Part shown: positions 27,049 to 35,970 of the stretch, piece by piece
Numbering within the stretch: the first letter of the stretch is position 1
Layout of the letters: each line of letters opens with the position of its first letter
Assembly (NCBI GenBank): GCA_050633825.1
Contig: JBOEHG010000008.1
Location: 56,668 to 120,667, forward strand
DNA: 64,000 nt
Direction of reading: 5' to 3'
From: CANLBN01 sp050633825
GTDB taxonomy: Bacteria; Pseudomonadota; Gammaproteobacteria; Pseudomonadales; Cellvibrionaceae
Made by a program: the position numbers and the translations under genes
Notes under the pieces: model-generated
Database searches by the model: none
What the model was told of the DNA's origin: nothing
What the model saw: only the letters and a program-made list of their open reading frames with translations

Positions 27049-29649
27049 ATGGAAAAATTTCACATCAATAAAAAAATCGTCTATTTTTGCTCATGGGCAA
27101 TTATTGCTCTTTTTTGTGGCTTGGGGGCCAGCCTTTCCGGCATTTATCTTTACCTGAGCCCAAATTTACCTCCTATTGAGTCCCTCAAAGACGTAGAACT
27201 ACAAACGCCACTAAGGGTTTATTCAATCGACAATAAACTGATTGGCGAATTTGGTGAAAAACGGCGTGACCCTGTCAACATTGACGACACACCTCAACCA
27301 TTAATCGACGCAATATTAGCGGCAGAAGATGACGCCTTCTATGAACATAGTGGAGTCTCGATAAAAAGTCTACTAAGAGCAGCCTATGAATTGCTTTTAT
27401 CTGGAGAAATTCAAACAGGCGGCAGTACAATTACAATGCAAGTGGCTCGTAATTTCTTTTTATCGAGAGAGCAAACATTTTCTCGAAAGTTTAACGAAAT
27501 ATTATTAGCACTTAAAATTGAACAAACATTAACCAAGCCAGAAATTCTCGAACTCTACCTAAATAAAATATATTTGGGTAATCGCGCCTATGGCTTTAAG
27601 GCGGCAGCGCAAGCTTACTATGGAAAGGGTTTACAAGAATTAACACTTGCTCAACTTGCGATGATTGCAGGATTACCAAAAGCCCCCTCCACATACAATC
27701 CTATTGCCAATCCAAGTCGAGCATTAATTAGACGAGACTGGATTTTAAAACGTATGTTAAGCCTCGGGAAAATCACACCCGAAGATTATGAACCCGCCAC
27801 CGAAGAGCCGGTTACAGCACGCTATCACGGGCAAAACCTAGACCTTAATGCTCCGTATATAGCCGAGCAAGCCAGAGAGAAAGCTATCAAATTATTTGGT
27901 GAGGCCGCCTACACAAACGGTTATAAAATATACACAACGGTCGATAGCCGCTTACAAGCAACAGCTCAAAGCGCTGTCGTAAGAGGACTGCTGGCATACG
28001 ATAATCGCCATGGCTATCGAGGCCCAGAGAAACAACTCGATGTATCACAACTAGAACAACTCAACCAACAGCAAACCCAAGAAAATTCGAATCCAACACA
28101 GCCTAACGAAGAAAAACAAGCTGATCTTATAGAACAGCTTGATGCCGTTAATTTAATTCCTTGGCTAGAAGTACTGAAAAAAACACCTGCCTACGGCGGC
28201 TTAGAACCAGCAGCGGTAATCCGTATCGGTAAAAAGTCAATTTCCGTACTCACTGCGCTCGGCAGCACAGCCGATGTTTTATGGGAAAACGGAATAAAGG
28301 ATGCACGACCATTTGTCAACGAAAACTTTGCAGGCGACCCACCCATATCGCCAGATAAGGTCGTCAAACTAGGCGATATTATCCGCATTTATAAAAACGA
28401 TAAAGATGAATGGCACTTTAGCCAAATACCAGATATTGAAGCGGCATTGATTTCTATAGCACCTGAAGATGGCGCCATTCGCGCAATGGTTGGCGGCTTT
28501 GATTTTGATCACAGCAGCTTCAATAGAGTTTCTCAAGCAAAGCGTCAACCCGGCTCAAATTTTAAACCTTTCATATATGCAACAGGCCTTGAAAACAATA
28601 TGACGCCAGCCAGTATATTCAACGATGCCCCCATCGTTGTGGAAGACGACAGGTTAGAAAACTCATGGCGCCCAGAAAATGCCAGCGGTAAGTTTTATGG
28701 TCCCACGCGCTTGCGCAAAGCGCTCTATTTATCACGCAACCTCGTTTCCATCCGACTGCTGCGTACACTGGGTATCAGCAAGACTATCAAATCAATGGAA
28801 CGCTTTGGCATGAACGCCCAAGAGATACCGCGAGACCTGTCAATGGCACTTGGTAGCTATGTTATGTCACCTTTAGATGTTGCAACAGGTTATAGTGTAT
28901 TTGCCAACGGTGGATATAAAATCCAGCCCTATTTGATCCATCATATTCGTGATCGTCACGATGAGGTTCTTTACAAAACAGAACCCCTTACCATTCCAGG
29001 TAAAGCCCCTCTGTTATTTACAACAGAAAACAAAACAGAAGAAAATGACGCGGAAGATAAAGAAGCCAATAGCACCCCCGACACTATTGGCGACACCCCC
29101 ATCAAACCAGACCAAGTCATACAACAAACGATAACCGTAGCACTGCAAAGCGCAGAGGCTGAGCAAGTGATGGATGAACGTATCGTATATATCATGAACT
29201 CAATGCTAAGAGATGTTGTTAAACGAGGCACTGCAACCCGCGCACAAAGCCTAGGACGCAATGATTTAGCAGGAAAAACCGGCACCACTAATGGCCCAAC
29301 AGACGCATGGTTTTCGGGCTACAACTCCCACTTAGTAACAACAGCTTGGGTTGGCTTCGATAATAACCAGAAACTTGGACGAGGTGAGTATGGTGGGGTT
29401 GCAGCTTTGCCTATCTGGATTGAATTTATGAAAACCGCTTTAGAAGATGCTCCACAAGCATTACCACCCCAACCTGATGGTATTGTCACTGTCCGCATTA
29501 ACCCGGAAACAGGTGAAAGAGCAGCGCCCTCTGACCCTACAGGGATATTTGAAATATTTTTGGAAGAAAATGCGCCTACAGAATTGGACCCCAACACAAT
29601 CACTAATGGTAGCAATAGCAACAACCCTGCCCCAGAGGAGCTATTCTAA
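27049..29649 (+). CDS. mrcA: penicillin-binding protein 1A (bifunctional)
   Basis: 866-residue class A peptidoglycan synthase. A short cytoplasmic tail and one membrane helix (about 12-34) precede the GT51 glycosyltransferase domain with catalytic EDDAFYEHSG and GGSTITMQVARNFFLS. An insert with OB-like features follows. The transpeptidase domain has the SxxK box in RQPGSNFKPF, an SRN box (LYLSRNLVS) and a KTG box (LAGKTGTTNGPTDAWF). The low-complexity Glu/Asp/Thr stretch before the last third is variable in this family. Monocistronic, with a terminator 16 bases after the stop. Confidence 0.97.
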   Translation: MEKFHINKKIVYFCSWAIIALFCGLGASLSGIYLYLSPNLPPIESLKDVELQTPLRVYSIDNKLIGEFGEKRRDPVNIDDTPQPLIDAILAAEDDAFYEHSGVSIKSLLRAAYELLLSGEIQTGGSTITMQVARNFFLSREQTFSRKFNEILLALKIEQTLTKPEILELYLNKIYLGNRAYGFKAAAQAYYGKGLQELTLAQLAMIAGLPKAPSTYNPIANPSRALIRRDWILKRMLSLGKITPEDYEPATEEPVTARYHGQNLDLNAPYIAEQAREKAIKLFGEAAYTNGYKIYTTVDSRLQATAQSAVVRGLLAYDNRHGYRGPEKQLDVSQLEQLNQQQTQENSNPTQPNEEKQADLIEQLDAVNLIPWLEVLKKTPAYGGLEPAAVIRIGKKSISVLTALGSTADVLWENGIKDARPFVNENFAGDPPISPDKVVKLGDIIRIYKNDKDEWHFSQIPDIEAALISIAPEDGAIRAMVGGFDFDHSSFNRVSQAKRQPGSNFKPFIYATGLENNMTPASIFNDAPIVVEDDRLENSWRPENASGKFYGPTRLRKALYLSRNLVSIRLLRTLGISKTIKSMERFGMNAQEIPRDLSMALGSYVMSPLDVATGYSVFANGGYKIQPYLIHHIRDRHDEVLYKTEPLTIPGKAPLLFTTENKTEENDAEDKEANSTPDTIGDTPIKPDQVIQQTITVALQSAEAEQVMDERIVYIMNSMLRDVVKRGTATRAQSLGRNDLAGKTGTTNGPTDAWFSGYNSHLVTTAWVGFDNNQKLGRGEYGGVAALPIWIEFMKTALEDAPQALPPQPDGIVTVRINPETGERAAPSDPTGIFEIFLEENAPTELDPNTITNGSNSNNPAPEELF

Positions 29650-29664
29650 AGATTTAGGGCATAA

Positions 29665-29693
29665 AAAAGCCGAGATATTATATCTCGGCTTTT
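29665..29693. terminator. bidirectional terminator between mrcA and rpmE
   Basis: Long stem AAAAGCCGAGATA/TATCTCGGCTTTT with a three-base loop. A-run and T-run flanks allow it to stop mrcA from the left and rpmE from the right. Confidence 0.92.
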
Positions 29694-29718
29694 GGAAATC
29701 AAATAAATAACGAATTAT

Positions 29719-29928
29719 TTATTTGGTAGAACGCGCAAAACGCTTATTAAAGCGATCAATACGGCCACCCGTATCAACAACCTTTTGCTTACCCGTGTAG
29801 AAAGGGTGACAAGCAGAGCACACATCAATATGAATAGCTTTGGCCATGGTTGATTGAGTCTTGATGACGTTACCACAGCTGCAAGTTGCAACCATTTCGC
29901 CATAATTAGGATGAATATCAGTTTTCAT
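29719..29928 (-). CDS. rpmE: 50S ribosomal protein L31
   Basis: 69-residue ribosomal protein of the zinc-binding type: Cys16 and Cys18 (ATCSCGN) with Cys37 and Cys40 (VCSACHPFYTGKQK) form the C+ zinc site. Presence of all four cysteines distinguishes it from the zinc-free paralogue (YkgM type). It is next to priA-side genes as in Pseudomonas, although an Ig-like lipoprotein gene is now between them. Confidence 0.98.
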   Translation of the reverse strand: MKTDIHPNYGEMVATCSCGNVIKTQSTMAKAIHIDVCSACHPFYTGKQKVVDTGGRIDRFNKRFARSTK

Positions 29929-30272
29929 AAGTGTAATCTCGTGTTATCGCGGCGCCGCCACCCAGTCAATTAGTTGACTTATTGGCAATAGGTCATGCTG
30001 AGCACGGCCACCTGTACAAAATGAGGGCGCGATTCTAACAGAGATACAACGAAAAACAATCAAAAAGATGAACCGATAGACTTTTCTGCAATGATATAAC
30101 AGAAAAAAAGAGCACATTTTGCTAGTATTAGTAGGTTGATATATGAAAATGAAAGCACTTAAAGAAACTAGCTGTATACTATGTTTTCATTTCCAACCTA
30201 TAATATTGAGCTATAGTTACACCTTATTGCCATAAAAACACCTGACGAAGAAGTATAGGGAGCACCTGTAAT
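29929..30272. other. 344-base divergent region rpmE / Ig-like lipoprotein
   Basis: No gene is seen. The left part is the rpmE leader and promoter. The right part includes a long-range imperfect inverted repeat (AGGTTG at 30133 with CAACCT at 30194, and AAATGAAA at 30147 with TTTCATTT at 30185) upstream of the Ig-like gene. Confidence 0.5.
29964..29979 (-). promoter_or_regulatory. hairpin in the rpmE leader
   Basis: AGTCAA-TTAG-TTGACT hairpin lies 36-51 bases upstream of the rpmE ATG, preceded on the same strand by the presumed promoter. Autoregulatory leaders are known for L31 genes in gammaproteobacteria, but I cannot match this to a defined family. Confidence 0.35.
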
Positions 30273-32264
30273 ATGTCTAAAACAATAATGAATTACATTA
30301 ATATCCAAAAAAGCCATATAAGGGTTTTTACTCTTTTTCTTCTAACTGCCCTATTTATTACAGGCTGTGGAAGTGTTGGCAGTGGAAGTAGTGACGAAGA
30401 AACGGACACCCCTACTGCTGATCCCACAAGAACCATCGCGTTCACATCTGCCAGTGTTAGTACGCTCTCTATTGTTGGCGCTGGAGGTGATACAGAAACA
30501 ACCTTAACCTTTACTGTAACTGATACCGATGCTGCTGCACCAGTTAGCGGTGTAGAAGTTACATTTAGTGTTAACGACCCAGGTAGCACTGGTGCATCAA
30601 TCTCAGCCACGTCTCCAATATCTGCAGCTGACGGCACTGTCACCGCAACAATACAAAGTAGTAGCACAGCTGGAACGGTGTCTGTAATAGCAACCATTAC
30701 AGATACAACAACTTCCGTAACATCAGCACAAATACCGATCATAGGACTAACTCCTGATCAAATCGGTTTTGTATCAACATCAACGTTTACACTCAACTAT
30801 CTTGGTTCAGGTGGCACAGACCAAACCACGCTTACATTTAACGTCACTAACACAAATAACGCTCCCGTTAGTGGCGCAGATGTTACTTTTAGCTTAAACG
30901 ATCCACAAAACACCTCAGCTGCACTTGTAAGCACTACAGCAACCAGTGATGGTAACGGGGCTGTATCTGTTGTGGTTAACAGTGGCAATAGCGATGGTGA
31001 ATTTACAGTAACTGCAACCATTACAGGTTCAACCATATCTGAAACCTCACCGGATATTACCGTAACCGATCTGGCCACCGATCAGATTACCTTTGTTTCA
31101 ACAAGCACAGACACTCTTGCCTACCAAGATTCTGGCGGTATTGACCAAGCAGTATTGATTTTTAATGTATCAAATCAAGCAGGTGACCCCCTCCAAGGAG
31201 TTAATGTTACTTTCGAAATCAATGACCTTGGCGGTACATCTATCAGCCTGACCGATACAGTTGCGACTTCAGATGTTAATGGTGATGTATCCACCACTGT
31301 ACAAAGTGGCACAATACCCGGAGTATTTTCTGTAACAGCGTTCGTCAATTCAACGACAACAATTACCTCAGCGCCACTCATTGTTTCAGCGGGGCTACCA
31401 GTACAAAACCGATTCTCTCTCTCGGCTACCGTCTTAAATCCGGCAAATGCACATGATACAGATGGTATAACCTCAACGATAAATGTAATCGCCAGTGACA
31501 TATTAGGTAACCCTGTACCGGATGGCACTCAAATTAGATTCGTTTCGCCTGAAAGTGGAACCATAGAACCAAGCTGCTCTACAGCAGACAATGGCCGTTG
31601 TTCTGTTACATGGACAAGTGCAGCACCTAGGCCCGCCAATGGAAGATTTACTATACTTGGGTATGTTAATGGTGTTGAAAGATTCACTGATAATAATGGT
31701 AATGGCGTGTTTGATGGCAGCGACACCTTTAACGTTAGTGATGATACTGGTGAGCCTTATGCTGATGGAATTGAAAATAATGCTTATGATCTTGGTGAAT
31801 TTTTTCTCGATAACAATACAGATTTAATAAGAAGTTCTGGCGATGGCTCGTGGACAACAGGTGGCATAGTTGTATTTAACAATATTGATTTGGTTATGCC
31901 AACTGACAGTATAAGGCTCATATCAAGTAGCTTTGCTGAAAATAGCACCATAGACGTCTCTGGAGGAACCCAGACTCTTACCGTGAGTTTCACCGACTCT
32001 TATGTCCCACCAGATGCAGAAAACCCTAGTGGTTTTATAAACCCTCTACCTCTTGGAACAACTATTGTATTTAGTACAAATAACGGAGCAATTGTAGGTC
32101 CATCCAGCTTTACACAATTAAATACCGCTTTTGGCCCAAGCAATTATAGTATAATACTAGATACAGATGGTTCAGCTGGAACAACAGGTTCCAGGCTTTT
32201 AACCGTAGAAGTTACAACACCAGATGGGACGATTGATACTTTTGTATGGCAAGTTGATGATTAA
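30273..32264 (+). CDS. lipoprotein with tandem bacterial Ig-like domains
   Basis: 663-residue surface or periplasmic lipoprotein. The leader ends at a lipobox FITG-C32. Three Ig-like repeats of about 105 residues (roughly 52-150, 158-255, 263-360) share the pattern TLTFNVT ... PVSGADVTFSLND ... VTATI, resembling intimin/invasin (Big_1) folds. A further Ig-like region (about 365-450) has Cys in PSCSTADNGRCSV. A Ca-binding-like DNNGNGVFDGSD loop and a C-terminal beta domain follow. The ATG at 30273 has AGGGAG nine bases upstream. It interrupts the rpmE-priA order seen in Pseudomonas, suggesting insertion. Adhesive or structural role is likely; no enzyme motif is visible. Confidence 0.85.
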   Translation: MSKTIMNYINIQKSHIRVFTLFLLTALFITGCGSVGSGSSDEETDTPTADPTRTIAFTSASVSTLSIVGAGGDTETTLTFTVTDTDAAAPVSGVEVTFSVNDPGSTGASISATSPISAADGTVTATIQSSSTAGTVSVIATITDTTTSVTSAQIPIIGLTPDQIGFVSTSTFTLNYLGSGGTDQTTLTFNVTNTNNAPVSGADVTFSLNDPQNTSAALVSTTATSDGNGAVSVVVNSGNSDGEFTVTATITGSTISETSPDITVTDLATDQITFVSTSTDTLAYQDSGGIDQAVLIFNVSNQAGDPLQGVNVTFEINDLGGTSISLTDTVATSDVNGDVSTTVQSGTIPGVFSVTAFVNSTTTITSAPLIVSAGLPVQNRFSLSATVLNPANAHDTDGITSTINVIASDILGNPVPDGTQIRFVSPESGTIEPSCSTADNGRCSVTWTSAAPRPANGRFTILGYVNGVERFTDNNGNGVFDGSDTFNVSDDTGEPYADGIENNAYDLGEFFLDNNTDLIRSSGDGSWTTGGIVVFNNIDLVMPTDSIRLISSSFAENSTIDVSGGTQTLTVSFTDSYVPPDAENPSGFINPLPLGTTIVFSTNNGAIVGPSSFTQLNTAFGPSNYSIILDTDGSAGTTGSRLLTVEVTTPDGTIDTFVWQVDD

Positions 32265-32302
32265 AACAGTGTCATTCTCTAGTTTTTAATAAAAATCACA
32301 CA

Positions 32303-32336
32303 AGCATGCAGAGATATTTTAAACTCTCTGCATGCT
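32303..32336 (+). promoter_or_regulatory. priA: hairpin covering the priA start codon
   Basis: Perfect 11-base arms AGCATGCAGAG (32303-32313) and CTCTGCATGCT (32326-32336) with a 12-base loop. The priA ATG (32332-32334) lies inside the right arm and no strong ribosome-binding site is visible before it. In mRNA this would occlude initiation; as DNA it could also be a binding site. Confidence 0.6.
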
Positions 32337-34545
32337 AGAACCTAAATCTCTTCAGATCGCCTTAAGCTCCCCCTTTCGAAAGACGTTTGATTACCTTTCT
32401 AATCAAGAACCTAAAAGACCTCTCATAGGCTCAAGAGTTTCTCTACCTTTTGGCAACCAAAAAAATATCATGGGTATTGCTGTCGGCTTTTCCAACAAGG
32501 CTGAGCCACCTCAACATAAATTGCGCCCTATCCACGACATACTTGATAAAGAGCCTGTTTTTGACCAAGAGATGCTGGATTTATGTAGGTGGTGCGCTGA
32601 TTATTACCACTATCCATTGGGCGAAGTCTGTCACCTTGCCTTACCAGCATTACTAAGAAAACCTGAGCCAATGCCAGTTATGACAGAAACTATTTGGCAA
32701 ATCACTCCCAATGGCGAAGTAACAAATACCGATGAATTAAAGCGTGCACCCAAGCAGCTAAATTCTCTTGAGGCATTTCAAGCAAATCGACAACTTACCA
32801 ATGCTGAGCTAAAACAAAAGGCTATCAGTGCTTCGACCTTAAAAGCACTAGCAGAAAAAGGCTTAATCGAAAAACAGGACATTGAGCCATCAAAAGAACC
32901 TTTAGCACTGCCTAAGCAATTACTTAATGAGCCACCACTGACATTAAATGAAGAGCAACAACAGGCAGTTAACGCTATTGGATTAAGTACTTTTAGCACT
33001 TATTTACTTGATGGTGTTACGGGTAGCGGTAAAACTGAAGTCTATTTACAAGCTATAGAAAAAGCTCTGAAACAAGATAAACAAATACTGGTATTGGTGC
33101 CTGAAATAGGGTTAACGCCGCAAACAGTTTCCCGTTTTGAAAAACGCTTTAATTTACCTATTGTGACCTTGCATTCAGGTCTCACAGATAAACAACGGTT
33201 CATTCATTGGCAAGCGTCTCGTCACAATCAAATTAAAATTATTATTGGCACTCGCTCTAGCATTTTTACCCAACTACCCGAACTCGGCTTAATTGTTGTC
33301 GATGAAGAACACGATTTATCTTACAAACAACAAGAAGGCGTTCGTTATTCGGCTCGTGACTTAGCCATTGTTCGCGCCCAAAAATTAAATATTCCGCTTA
33401 TTTTAGGCAGCGCAACACCATCACTAGAAAGCTTGCAGAATGCCCTATCAGGTCGTTATCAGCACCTCCCGCTTAGGCAACGTGCCAACAAACAAACCCT
33501 ACCGTCGGTAAACTGTGTACCCACAGCAGATACAAATCTTGATGAAATAGCCATAACAGAAATTAATCAGGCCTTAGCAAGAAATCAGCAAGTCCTTATT
33601 TTTATTAATCGTCGGGGGTATGCGCCCGCACTGATCTGCCAAGACTGCGGCTGGATCAGCCAGTGCCCCAACTGCGATAGTCGTATGACGATTCATCAAC
33701 GATTATCCGCACGGCAAGGCCAACAGCTCCATTGCCATCATTGCGACACTAAAGCAGCAGTACCGCAGCAATGTGGCCATTGCCATAGTCGGCGCCTCAA
33801 GGCTTTAGGTACTGGCACGCAACGCAGTGAAGAGCAATTGGAACATTTATTTCCGCAAACGCCCGTACTACGCATTGACCGTGACAGCGTATCAAAGAAA
33901 GGGCAGCTAGAATCCGCATTAACACAAATCAATAGTGGCAAACCGTGCATCATGGTGGGCACACAAATGCTTGCCAAAGGTCATCATTTTGCCAACCTTG
34001 GACTTGCAGTTATTTTAGGTTTGGATAGCGCTTTTTTTAGTAGTGACTTCCGTGGGGCGGAACGTATGGGTCAACTATTGACCCAAGTTTCGGGGCGCGC
34101 TGGGCGCGAGAATATTCAGGGCAAAGTACTGATACAAACACAATTCTCCGATCACCCTTTACTGCAACAATTGTTACAAGAAGGCTACCGCCCTTTTGCT
34201 GAAACATTGTTATCTGAACGTAAAATATCTGCTATGCCACCCTATGAGCATCTCGCGGTGATTCGCTGCCATGCCCACCAACCAGAGCTAGCGCAAACCT
34301 TTCTTCAGCAAGCGAGAAAGCAAGCCGAACAAATCTTACCCGGACATAATGGCTTACAGTATTTGGGCCCCTTTCCAGCAGCAATGGAAAAACGTAACAA
34401 CCGTTATCATTCTATATTACAAATCAAAGCTGCCAATCGCGGAGAACGCCAACACTTGCTGAAACAACTCTGCGAAAAGCTCGAAAATACTCGCATACCC
34501 AAAGGGCTTCACTGGTTAGTGGATGTAGACCCCCAAGAATTTTAA
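32332..34545 (+). CDS. priA: primosomal replication-restart helicase PriA
   Basis: 737-residue 3'-to-5' DNA helicase that reloads the replisome at stalled forks. An N-terminal 3'-DNA-binding domain (SLQIALSSPFRKTFDYL) precedes the helicase core with Walker A GVTGSGKTEVY, DEEH box (VVDEEHDLSYKQ) and ILGSATPSLES. Eight cysteines of the zinc module sit in CQDCGWISQCPNCDS and CHHCDTKAAVPQQCGHCHS. The helicase C domain includes GTQMLAKGHHF and SGRAGR. The start is fixed by the conserved N terminus. Confidence 0.97.
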   Translation: MLEPKSLQIALSSPFRKTFDYLSNQEPKRPLIGSRVSLPFGNQKNIMGIAVGFSNKAEPPQHKLRPIHDILDKEPVFDQEMLDLCRWCADYYHYPLGEVCHLALPALLRKPEPMPVMTETIWQITPNGEVTNTDELKRAPKQLNSLEAFQANRQLTNAELKQKAISASTLKALAEKGLIEKQDIEPSKEPLALPKQLLNEPPLTLNEEQQQAVNAIGLSTFSTYLLDGVTGSGKTEVYLQAIEKALKQDKQILVLVPEIGLTPQTVSRFEKRFNLPIVTLHSGLTDKQRFIHWQASRHNQIKIIIGTRSSIFTQLPELGLIVVDEEHDLSYKQQEGVRYSARDLAIVRAQKLNIPLILGSATPSLESLQNALSGRYQHLPLRQRANKQTLPSVNCVPTADTNLDEIAITEINQALARNQQVLIFINRRGYAPALICQDCGWISQCPNCDSRMTIHQRLSARQGQQLHCHHCDTKAAVPQQCGHCHSRRLKALGTGTQRSEEQLEHLFPQTPVLRIDRDSVSKKGQLESALTQINSGKPCIMVGTQMLAKGHHFANLGLAVILGLDSAFFSSDFRGAERMGQLLTQVSGRAGRENIQGKVLIQTQFSDHPLLQQLLQEGYRPFAETLLSERKISAMPPYEHLAVIRCHAHQPELAQTFLQQARKQAEQILPGHNGLQYLGPFPAAMEKRNNRYHSILQIKAANRGERQHLLKQLCEKLENTRIPKGLHWLVDVDPQEF

Positions 34546-34690
34546 GACTTTAGGGGAAATCGCTTTCTATTCCATTTTTAGCCACGTAAAATCGTCGCCC
34601 ATTACGGCATAGCCTGAAATTACATAATCTAAAACGACATAAACTTACATTACTTAACCTTAAATTAATAGTTAAATCATATAAAAATCG

Positions 34691-35293
34691 ATGACTCAAG
34701 ACTTCGCCAAGACAAAACGGGCAACTCAACGCAGAAAAACCGCCTCCAGCAAGTCTCGCTCGAGCAGTGCTCAGCCGCGCAAAAATGGTCATCGTAAAAC
34801 AGCAAACTCCAATAAGGCTCCTGCTTGGGCATGGTTGGTCATAGGCCTATTACTCGCCGCACTGATTACCTTGCTGATTTACCTTGCTAATCAACCTAAG
34901 CAAGATCAGAGCAATACTCAAACCACCACTGAAGCACCAAAGCCTACCAATAACAAACCCCCACAACCTCGTTTCGATTTTTATCAGATCCTTAAGGAAC
35001 AAGAAGTTGAGGTTCCGGATCGATCCGGCGAAATAGCGGCTGCAACACCAGAAAACCTGACTTACTTTTTACAAGCCGGCTCATTCAAAAATAAAAGTGA
35101 TGCCAATGAGCTACGCGCACAACTCTTGCTCACCAACCTTGAAGCCTCCATCGAAGCCGCCAACAGTAGCGGCACAACTTGGCACCGTGTCGTGGTTGGG
35201 CCATTTAAGTCTCGATCAAAAATGGCAAAAGCCCGTAGCATACTGGCTTCGAAAAACTTAAGCCCTTTGCTGCTAAAACGTAAATCAGACTAA
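34691..35293 (+). CDS. FtsN-like SPOR-domain protein
   Basis: 200-residue bitopic protein: a very basic, Ser-rich cytoplasmic tail (1-42), one membrane helix (about 45-67), a Gln/Thr/Pro linker with the FDFYQILKEQEVEVPD element seen in FtsN/SporD proteins, and a C-terminal SPOR domain (about 120-198; YFLQAGSFKNKSDANELRAQ). It should act at the division septum. It occupies the position of the SPOR gene before hslVU in Pseudomonas, where argS normally precedes it. argS is absent here, and the 145 bases after priA contain no gene. Confidence 0.9.
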   Translation: MTQDFAKTKRATQRRKTASSKSRSSSAQPRKNGHRKTANSNKAPAWAWLVIGLLLAALITLLIYLANQPKQDQSNTQTTTEAPKPTNNKPPQPRFDFYQILKEQEVEVPDRSGEIAAATPENLTYFLQAGSFKNKSDANELRAQLLLTNLEASIEAANSSGTTWHRVVVGPFKSRSKMAKARSILASKNLSPLLLKRKSD

Positions 35294-35366
35294 AACACTA
35301 TTGAATTTTATCAATCCATACCCCATATCCATGGGTTAATATCCATCAACAACGTAGGAATTTATT

Positions 35367-35906
35367 TTGGAACAATATAGAGGCACCACCATTGTTTCTG
35401 TGCGCCGTAACGGCAAAGTCGTCATCGGTGGTGACGGGCAGGTTTCTTTAGGTAACACTGTGATGAAAGGCAATGCGCGCAAAGTACGCCGCTTGTACAA
35501 TGACAAAGTGATTGCGGGTTTTGCTGGTGGTACAGCCGATGCTTTTACGCTATTTGAGCGCTTTGAAACCAAATTACAAACCTATAATGGTCAACTAACG
35601 CGTGCAGCAGTTGAACTAGCCAAAGACTGGCGTAGTGACAGAGCCCTTAGACGACTCGAAGCCCTCTTAGCCGTTGCCAATGAAGAAGCCTCTTTAATTG
35701 TTACTGGTAACGGTGATGTCATCCAACCAGAAGATGACTTAATTGCCATTGGCTCTGGTGGCCCTTATGCACAATCAGCAGCACGCGCGCTATTGGAAAA
35801 TACAGAATTAGACGCCCGCAATATTACTGAAAAAGCTTTGACCATTGCGGGTGATGTTTGTGTTTATACTAATCACAACTTCACTATTGAAGAACTCGAT
35901 TGCTAG
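35367..35906 (+). CDS. hslV: ATP-dependent protease peptidase subunit HslV
   Basis: 179-residue threonine peptidase of the HslUV (ClpQY) proteasome-like complex. The frame opens with TTG at 35367, after a GGAA ribosome-binding element, giving EQYRG before the catalytic threonine (Thr7, GTTIVSVRRNG). No in-frame ATG precedes Thr7. Other bacteria also have an MEQF/YxG extension, which must be removed to expose the threonine. The conserved GGDGQVSLGNTVMKGNARK and GSGGPYAQSAARAL segments are present. Followed by hslU after 64 bases. Confidence 0.96.
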   Translation: MEQYRGTTIVSVRRNGKVVIGGDGQVSLGNTVMKGNARKVRRLYNDKVIAGFAGGTADAFTLFERFETKLQTYNGQLTRAAVELAKDWRSDRALRRLEALLAVANEEASLIVTGNGDVIQPEDDLIAIGSGGPYAQSAARALLENTELDARNITEKALTIAGDVCVYTNHNFTIEELDC

Positions 35907-35970
35907 CAGCTCTACGCTAGAAAAAACACTATTTAAAATATCAGCAGAAGAAAACCATAAGAGACGCATT

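Noticed and set aside
35845..35970. Upstream extension of the hslU frame
   Set aside because: It overlaps hslV. The start at 35971 gives exactly the length and N terminus of known HslU.
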